Origin: Hydrogenophaga sp.
GTDB lineage: Bacteria > Pseudomonadota > Gammaproteobacteria > Burkholderiales > Burkholderiaceae_C
Reading direction: 5' to 3'
DNA length: 37,477 nt
Assembly: GCF_028698005.1 (NCBI RefSeq)
Contig: NZ_JAQVEJ010000011.1
Location: forward strand, 1-37,477
Positions 32,107 to 37,477 of the stretch are shown one piece after another. A model generated the notes under the pieces. The model was not told the DNA's origin, searched no databases, and was given only the letters and a program-made list of their open reading frames with translations. The translations under genes were made by a program, and so were the position numbers. Each line of letters starts with the position of its first letter. Within the stretch, counting starts at the first letter, position 1.

Positions 32107-33675
32107 ATGGTCAAAAACACCTCGTTCGGTGGCGATGGTCGCCTCGTGCTCGATCTGCTGGTCGCCGATCTGGCGGTGGATCTGCCAACAGCCATCCGGC
32201 TGCAGCGCCTGGTGGACACCTTGCGCGTGCATTTCGGCTGCGGCGCCGTGGCCCTGCTGCAACTGGAGGGGGAATACCTCAAGCCATTGGCCACGGCCGG
32301 TCTGGTTCGCGACGCGCTCGGCCGGCGCTTTTCCATGGCGCAGCACCCCCGGCTGGCCACCATCCTGGCACGGCGCGACATCACCTGCTTTCACCACGAC
32401 AGCGCGCTGCCCGACCCGTACGACGGTCTGCTGGACGAACTCGAAGGCGCGTCGCTGCCGGTGCACGACTGCATGGGCATCAGCCTGTGGGTGGACGGGC
32501 AGCCCTGGGGCGTGCTGACCCTGGACGCCCTGGCGGTGGGCACCTTCGACGCCCGCGCGCAGCAGCGCCTGCAGACGCTGCTGCCGCTGGTGGAGGCCAC
32601 CGTGCGGCTGGCGCGCCTGGAGGGCGAGCTGCGCACGCTGCGGCTGCACCACGGCGGTGGCGGCGCGTCCATGGCCGAGGATGCCGAGGTCCTGGGGCAG
32701 AGCGAGGGCATTGCCCGCCTGCTGCACGAGCTGCAGGTGGTCGCCGACACCGATCTGCCGGTGCTGCTGCTGGGCGAGACCGGCGTCGGCAAGGAACTGT
32801 TCGCGCACCGCCTGCACGCGCTTTCGCGGCGCCGGGCCAAACCGCTGGTGCACGTCAACTGTGCGGCGCTGCCCGAGTCGCTGGCCGAGAGCGAGCTGTT
32901 CGGTCATGTGCGTGGTGCCTTCTCGGGCGCCGTCGGCGACCGCCCGGGCCGCTTCGAGGCGGCCGAGGGGGGCACGCTGTTTCTCGACGAGGTGGGGGAA
33001 CTGTCGCTGGCCGTGCAGGCCAAGCTGTTGCGCACGCTGCAGAACGGCGAGATCCAGCGCCTGGGGGCCGACCGCCCGCGTCGTGTGGACGTGCGCGTGA
33101 TCGCCGCCACCAACCGCAGCCTGCGCGAACACGTGCGCGACGGCAGCTTTCGGGCCGATCTGTACCACCGCCTGTCGGTCTATCCGCTGCCGATTCCGCC
33201 GTTGCGCGAGCGTGGCCACGACGTGCTGCTGCTGGCCGGGCGCTTTCTCGAACTCAACCGCGCCCGCCTGGGGCTGCGCAGCCTGCGCCTGAGCGCCGAG
33301 GCGGAAGAGGCACTGCGGCGCTACCACTGGCCCGGCAACGTGCGCGAGCTCGAGCACGTCATCAGCCGCGCGGCGCTCAAGGCCGTGAGCCGCGGCGCCT
33401 CGCGCGCCGACATCGTGACGCTTGGCCCCGAACTGCTCGATCTGGAGGAAACGGCGCCGGTGCCGGTCACCCCTTCCTCCTCGCCCCTGCCGGTGGTGGC
33501 AGCGGCGGCGGCGCCGGCGGGTACCCTGCGGGATCAGGTGGCGGCGTTCGAGCGCCAGGCGATCCGCGCCGCGCTGGACGTGCACGGTGGCAACTGGGCG
33601 CAGGCCGCCCGCGCCCTGGGCCTGGACGCGAGCAACCTGCACAAGCTGGCGCGCCGGCTCCAGCTCAAGGCCTGA
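32107..33675 (+). CDS. norR: NO-sensing sigma-54-dependent activator NorR
   Basis: This 522-residue activator has a GAF sensor (about 20-165), an AAA+ domain (about 193-425) and a C-terminal Fis-type helix-turn-helix (about 475-520, [20 protein letters not shown]). The non-heme iron ligand set described for E. coli NorR is matched by Asp103, Asp106 (DPYD), His120, Cys122 (HDC) and Asp140. AAA+ motifs are Walker A GETGVGKE (223-230), the sigma-54 contact loop GAFSGA (270-275; usual form GAFTGA) and Walker B LFLDE (291-295). When NO binds the iron, the GAF domain releases the AAA+ domain to activate sigma-54 promoters. It is divergent from nirK, and the gap holds two NorR boxes and a sigma-54 promoter. 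Confidence 0.94.
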   Translation: MVKNTSFGGDGRLVLDLLVADLAVDLPTAIRLQRLVDTLRVHFGCGAVALLQLEGEYLKPLATAGLVRDALGRRFSMAQHPRLATILARRDITCFHHDSALPDPYDGLLDELEGASLPVHDCMGISLWVDGQPWGVLTLDALAVGTFDARAQQRLQTLLPLVEATVRLARLEGELRTLRLHHGGGGASMAEDAEVLGQSEGIARLLHELQVVADTDLPVLLLGETGVGKELFAHRLHALSRRRAKPLVHVNCAALPESLAESELFGHVRGAFSGAVGDRPGRFEAAEGGTLFLDEVGELSLAVQAKLLRTLQNGEIQRLGADRPRRVDVRVIAATNRSLREHVRDGSFRADLYHRLSVYPLPIPPLRERGHDVLLLAGRFLELNRARLGLRSLRLSAEAEEALRRYHWPGNVRELEHVISRAALKAVSRGASRADIVTLGPELLDLEETAPVPVTPSSSPLPVVAAAAAPAGTLRDQVAAFERQAIRAALDVHGGNWAQAARALGLDASNLHKLARRLQLKA

Positions 33676-33702
33676 GCGCCGCTCCTGAACGACAATCCCT
33701 GC

Positions 33703-35058
33703 ATGAACGATCTTTCCCTGTTCCTGCCCTGCGCGGCAGGCGTTGAGTCCTACCTTGCGGCCGAAGTGCGGCGCATCACCGGCGTGGACGCGGTGGCGCC
33801 CGCGCGCGCGGGCGTCGCGGTGCGGGCGTCCTGGCGCGATGCGCTCAAGCTCAACCTGCACAGCCGACTGGCCCAGCGGGTGCTGGTGCAGCTGTGGCGC
33901 GGCCCCTACCGCAGCGAGGCCGACCTGTACGACGCGGCCAAGGAGGTGGCCTGGGAGATCTGGTTCACACCCGCGCAGACCATCAAGGTCGAGGTGACGG
34001 CGCAGCACAGCCCGCTCAAGAGCCTGAACTTCGCGGCGCTCAAGATCAAGGACGCGGTCTGCGACCGCTTCCGCGAGCGGCGCGGCGAGCGCCCGAGCGT
34101 GAACACGAACTGGCCCGATGTGCGCCTGTACGCGCACCTGACCGCCGACACGCTGAGCCTGTCCATCGACACCTCGGGCGAGCCGCTGTTCAAGCGCGGC
34201 TGGCGCGAGGACAAGGGTGACGCGCCGCTGAAGGAGACGCTGGCGGCGGCCATGATCGCCGCCACCGGCTGGGATGCGGCCGCCGACATGGCGCTGGACG
34301 AGATTGCGCCGCTGTACGACCCGTGCTGCGGCAGCGGTACCGTGGCCATCGAGGCGGCACAGATCGCGCTGCGCGTGGCGCCCGGCCTGCAGCGGCGCTT
34401 CGCATTCGAAAAGCTCCTGCCGTTCCAGCCGCACGTCTGGCAGGCACTGCGCCAGGAGGCGGAGCAGCAGCGGCGCGAATGGCCCGCCGGGCACCGGCCC
34501 ATCGTGTTCGGCTCCGACGTGGCCTTCCGCATGGTTGACTTCGCGCAGCGCAACGCCGAGCGTGCGGGCGTGGCCCACGCGCTGGAGCTGCGCGGCGGTG
34601 ACGCGCTGCAGCGCATGCCGCCCAGCGAGCGGCCCGGCGTGCTGCTGCTGAATCCGCCTTATGGCGAGCGCATTGCGGCGGCCGGTGTGGCCGGCCGCAA
34701 TGCGCGCGAGCGGGCCTCCGAGCGCGCGGGCGCACGCGCGCCGCGCACCTTCACCGTGGGCGCGGCCGCGCCGGCGCCCGTGGAACGCATGGGCCGCGAA
34801 AGCGCGCAGATGAGCGATGGCAGTGCCGATGCCGAGGGCAGCGATTTCTTCGCCCGGCTCGCCACGCACTGGAAGAACCATTACGCGGGCTGGACGGCCT
34901 GGCTGCTCACGCCGGACCTGAAGCTGCCCGGCAAGATGCGCTTCAAGGAGTCGCGCCGCGTGCCAATGTGGAACGGCCCCATCGAATGCCGCCTGTTCCG
35001 CTTCGACCTGACGCCGCGTCGCGCGCCCGCAGCGGCCGGCGGGAACGAAGGGCGCTGA
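33703..35058 (+). CDS. THUMP-domain class I RNA methyltransferase (RlmL/Trm14-like)
   Basis: This 451-residue protein has an N-terminal ferredoxin-like/THUMP RNA-binding region (about 1-160, beginning LFLPCAAGVESYLAAEVRR and including DLYDAAKEVAWEIWF) and a Rossmann methyltransferase domain with the SAM loop YDPCCGSGTVAIEAA and the catalytic NPPYGERI at about 317. In E. coli the equivalent RlmL half modifies G2445 of 23S rRNA to m2G. A low-complexity Ala/Arg insertion of about 60 residues (324-385) interrupts the region after NPPY. The C-terminal end (FKESRRVPMWNGPIECRLFRFDL) is family-like. It begins 27 bp after norR but is unrelated in function, so the denitrification cluster probably ends before it. 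Confidence 0.87.
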   Translation: MNDLSLFLPCAAGVESYLAAEVRRITGVDAVAPARAGVAVRASWRDALKLNLHSRLAQRVLVQLWRGPYRSEADLYDAAKEVAWEIWFTPAQTIKVEVTAQHSPLKSLNFAALKIKDAVCDRFRERRGERPSVNTNWPDVRLYAHLTADTLSLSIDTSGEPLFKRGWREDKGDAPLKETLAAAMIAATGWDAAADMALDEIAPLYDPCCGSGTVAIEAAQIALRVAPGLQRRFAFEKLLPFQPHVWQALRQEAEQQRREWPAGHRPIVFGSDVAFRMVDFAQRNAERAGVAHALELRGGDALQRMPPSERPGVLLLNPPYGERIAAAGVAGRNARERASERAGARAPRTFTVGAAAPAPVERMGRESAQMSDGSADAEGSDFFARLATHWKNHYAGWTAWLLTPDLKLPGKMRFKESRRVPMWNGPIECRLFRFDLTPRRAPAAAGGNEGR

Positions 35059-35060
35059 AT

Positions 35061-35494
35061 ATGGTGGAGAGCACGCCGCTGGTCATCGACACCAACGTCA
35101 TCCTCGACATGTACGTGTACGAGGACCCGGCGGTGGTGGCGCTGCGCGAGTGGCTCGAAAGCGGGCAGGGGCCCTGGCACGCTACGGCCGCCATGCGCGA
35201 GGAGCTGCGACGCGTGCTGGACTATCCGCACATCGCACGGCGCCTGGCACAGCGTGGCTTCGCCGCCGACGAGGTGTTGGTCCGGTTCGACCGCCACGCC
35301 CGTCCCGCCGAGCCCGCGCCGCGTGCCGTCTATGTCTGCAAGGACCCGGATGACCAGAAGTTCATCGACCTGGCCGTCGTGCTGGGTGCGTGTCTGGTGA
35401 GCAAGGACAAGGCCGTGCTGCGCATGACCGGACGGCTGGCCCGGCTGGGTGTGCGCGTGCAGCGGCAATGGACTGGCGCGGCTACACTGGCCGC

Positions 35495-35498
<4 letters not shown>
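35061..35498 (+). CDS. PIN-domain protein, putative ribonuclease
   Basis: This 145-residue protein is a single PIN domain of the family annotated as putative toxin-antitoxin toxin component. Acidic metal-binding residues are present: Asp10 in VIDTNVILD, Glu in [12 protein letters not shown], and Asp in [11 protein letters not shown]. The late motif SKDKAVLRM is typical. Such proteins can act as magnesium-dependent RNases. No antitoxin-like gene adjoins it: upstream 2 bp away is the RNA methyltransferase and downstream, overlapping by 4 bp, is a YecA-like protein. A role in RNA processing together with these neighbours is possible, but inferred. Confidence 0.82.
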
Positions 35499-36286
<788 letters not shown>

Positions 36287-36298
36287 TGCGCCAGTCGC

Positions 36299-36778
36299 TC
36301 AGAGCCGCTCCAGCAGCCCTTGCAGGGCGTGGGCCACGGTCTGCTGGCGCACGGCGCTGCGGTCGCCGTCGAAGCGGCGACACTCGGTGACGGTGCCGGC
36401 GGGCGTGGCCCAGCCGAACCAGACGGTGCCCACGGGCTTGGCGGCGCTGCCGCCGGTCGGCCCGGCAATGCCGGTCACGGCGACGGCGTAGCTCACCCCG
36501 GCGCGTTCACGGGCGCCGGCGGCCATCGCGGCGGCCACCTCCTGGCTGACGGCGCCATGCCGCTCGATGAGTGGCGCCGGCACGCCCAGCATCTCCGTCT
36601 TGGCGCGGTTGGAGTAGGTCACGAAGGCGCGGTCGAACCAGTCGCTGGAGCCGCTGAGCGCGGTGCAGGTACCGGCGATGAGCCCGCCCGTGCAGCTCTC
36701 GGCCGTGGCCATCAGCGCGCCGCGTGCGCGCAGCGCGTCGGCCAGCCGTTCCACCAGGGTGTCCAGGTGCTTATCCAT
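36299..36778 (-). CDS. pncC: CinA-family nicotinamide-nucleotide amidohydrolase (PncC-like)
   Basis: This 159-residue protein is the stand-alone C-terminal domain of the CinA family. Characteristic segments are ATAESCTGGLIAGTCTALSG with the catalytic Ser-Cys region, VTYSNRAKTEMLGV, GAVSQEVAAAMAAGAR and AVTGIAGPTGGSAAKPVGTV. PncC converts nicotinamide mononucleotide to nicotinate mononucleotide and ammonia in NAD recycling. The ATG at 36778 overlaps the pgpA end by 8 bp; a longer frame to 37045 is not used. The order thiL-pgpA-cinA is a known Burkholderiales arrangement. Confidence 0.92.
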   Translation of the reverse strand: MDKHLDTLVERLADALRARGALMATAESCTGGLIAGTCTALSGSSDWFDRAFVTYSNRAKTEMLGVPAPLIERHGAVSQEVAAAMAAGARERAGVSYAVAVTGIAGPTGGSAAKPVGTVWFGWATPAGTVTECRRFDGDRSAVRQQTVAHALQGLLERL

Positions 36779-37307
36779 GGGCAAAGAAGCGCCAGCCGGC
36801 GATGACGAGCAGGGTGCAGAAGGCGGCGGCGAAGTCGTCCAGCAGGATGCCGAAGCCCCCGCGCGGACCGAAGCCCTTGAACGTGCGGTCGGCCCAGGCC
36901 ATCGGCCCGACCTTGATCGCGTCGAACAGGCGGAACAGCCCGAACGCGATGGCCTGTCCGAGCAGGCCGGTAGGCGAGACCAGCCACAGCACGAGCCAGA
37001 ACGCGACGACCTCGTCCCACACGATGTGGCCCGAGTCGGCCACACCCAGGTGGCGGGCGGTCACCGTGCAGGCCCACCAGCCGATCAGCGTGCCCAGCCC
37101 GATCACCCAGGCCCAGGCCATCTCGTCGAGCCAGGGGAACAGGAGCACGAACGCGGCCCAGGCCCAGAGCGTGCCCACAGTGCCGGGCGCCAGGCGGGGC
37201 AGGCCGGAGCCGGCCCCCAGGGCGATGAAATGGGCCGGGTGGGCCAGGAGGAAGCGCAGGTCCGGATGCAGCACCGGGGCGGCGGGGACGGCGGGTGGTG
37301 GCGTCAT
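36771..37307 (-). CDS. pgpA: Phosphatidylglycerophosphatase A
   Basis: This 178-residue inner-membrane enzyme removes the phosphate from phosphatidylglycerophosphate to make phosphatidylglycerol. Family features are PAHFIALGAGSGLPRLAPGTVGTL, the acidic GVADSGHIVWDEVVAFW, and FRLFDAIKVGPMAWADR followed by GFGILLDDFAAAF. About four hydrophobic segments alternate with these. The ATG at 37307 precedes a Pro-rich N-terminus. The gene starts 23 bp after the thiL stop and overlaps the cinA-like gene, so the three are probably one transcript. Confidence 0.93.
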   Translation of the reverse strand: MTPPPAVPAAPVLHPDLRFLLAHPAHFIALGAGSGLPRLAPGTVGTLWAWAAFVLLFPWLDEMAWAWVIGLGTLIGWWACTVTARHLGVADSGHIVWDEVVAFWLVLWLVSPTGLLGQAIAFGLFRLFDAIKVGPMAWADRTFKGFGPRGGFGILLDDFAAAFCTLLVIAGWRFFAHG

Positions 37308-37330
37308 GCCGCGATTATCCGGTCGATCGC

Positions 37331-37477
37331 TCAGGCGAAATGGTCGAAGCTGCGCCCGGGCAGCGTCTGCACGGCGCCTTGCGCGTCGAGCCAGCGCAAG
37401 CCGGGTTCGGCGGTGATCCGGCCGATGCGCGTGACCGGCGTGCCGGCCTGCGCGGCGATGGCCTCGATGCGCGCGCG
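37331..37477 (-). CDS. thiL: Thiamine-monophosphate kinase ThiL, 3' end only
   Basis: The last 48 codons are in the window; the gene continues beyond the right edge. The peptide includes IEAIAAQAGTPVTRIGRI, then GLRWLDAQGAV and ends GRSFDHFA. The arrangement 'G-x-x-V-T-x-I-G-x-I ... L-x-D-x-x-G ... F-D-H-F' is the C-terminal signature of ThiL, which phosphorylates thiamine monophosphate to the diphosphate cofactor. Placement directly before pgpA supports the call. Confidence 0.85.
   Translation of the reverse strand, partial: RARIEAIAAQAGTPVTRIGRITAEPGLRWLDAQGAVQTLPGRSFDHFA

Noticed and set aside
32005-34881. 958-codon open frame on the minus strand
   Set aside because: It is antisense to norR and the RNA methyltransferase, with low-complexity content.

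Overview
The window is GC-rich, densely coded DNA from a Gram-negative bacterium. Gene content and order suggest a denitrifying betaproteobacterium of the order Burkholderiales, probably Comamonadaceae-like. The evidence is the run argS, SPOR protein, dsbA; lptA-lptB-rpoN; thiL-pgpA-cinA; and a 58-bp GC-rich intergenic repeat of a kind I associate with that family. The family assignment is inference; I could run no search.

Layout. 1-80 is the start of a haloacid-dehalogenase-like gene (minus). 402-3461 is a three-gene glycine betaine/proline-type ABC uptake operon behind a recognisable sigma-70 promoter and a structured leader. 3471-7493 is a regulatory and accessory stretch: a MarR regulator divergent from a LysR regulator, a secreted trypsin-like lipoprotein, and a LysE/ArgO-type exporter divergent from an ArgP/LysG-like regulator across an AT-rich island. 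7553-13990 is core: argS, a SPOR protein, a DsbA-like oxidoreductase, lptA, lptB and rpoN.

14223-33675 is a compact denitrification cluster of about 19.5 kb. On the plus strand come two nitrate/nitrite transporters (narK1, narK2), the membrane nitrate reductase narGHJI, a parvulin-type isomerase and the nitrate sensor pair narXL. A very strong hairpin separates these from a minus-strand operon, nirK-ric-norB: copper nitrite reductase with an extra N-terminal cupredoxin domain, a YtfE/ScdA-type iron-centre repair protein and a quinol nitric oxide reductase. Divergent from nirK is norR, a sigma-54-dependent NO-sensing activator. The 135-bp nirK-norR gap holds a sigma-54 -24/-12 promoter pointing into nirK and two perfect GGT-N7-ACC NorR boxes 25 bp apart. 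Nitrate would be imported, reduced to nitrite in the cytoplasm, exported, reduced to NO by NirK, and NO removed to N2O by NorB, with Ric repairing damage. No N2O reductase (nos) is in the window. The sigma-54 gene itself lies immediately upstream of the cluster.

33703-37477 returns to housekeeping genes: a THUMP-domain RNA methyltransferase, a PIN-domain protein overlapping a YecA/UPF0149 SEC-C protein, and on the minus strand thiL (partial), pgpA and a CinA-family amidohydrolase.

The most noteworthy point is that the NO-producing enzyme (NirK), the NO-removing enzyme (NorB) and a nitrosative-damage repair protein appear to form one operon under NorR/sigma-54. This differs from the usual NorR targets (NO-removing enzymes only) and could create NO-driven positive feedback. 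I saw no CRISPR array, rRNA, tRNA, insertion sequence or phage gene.
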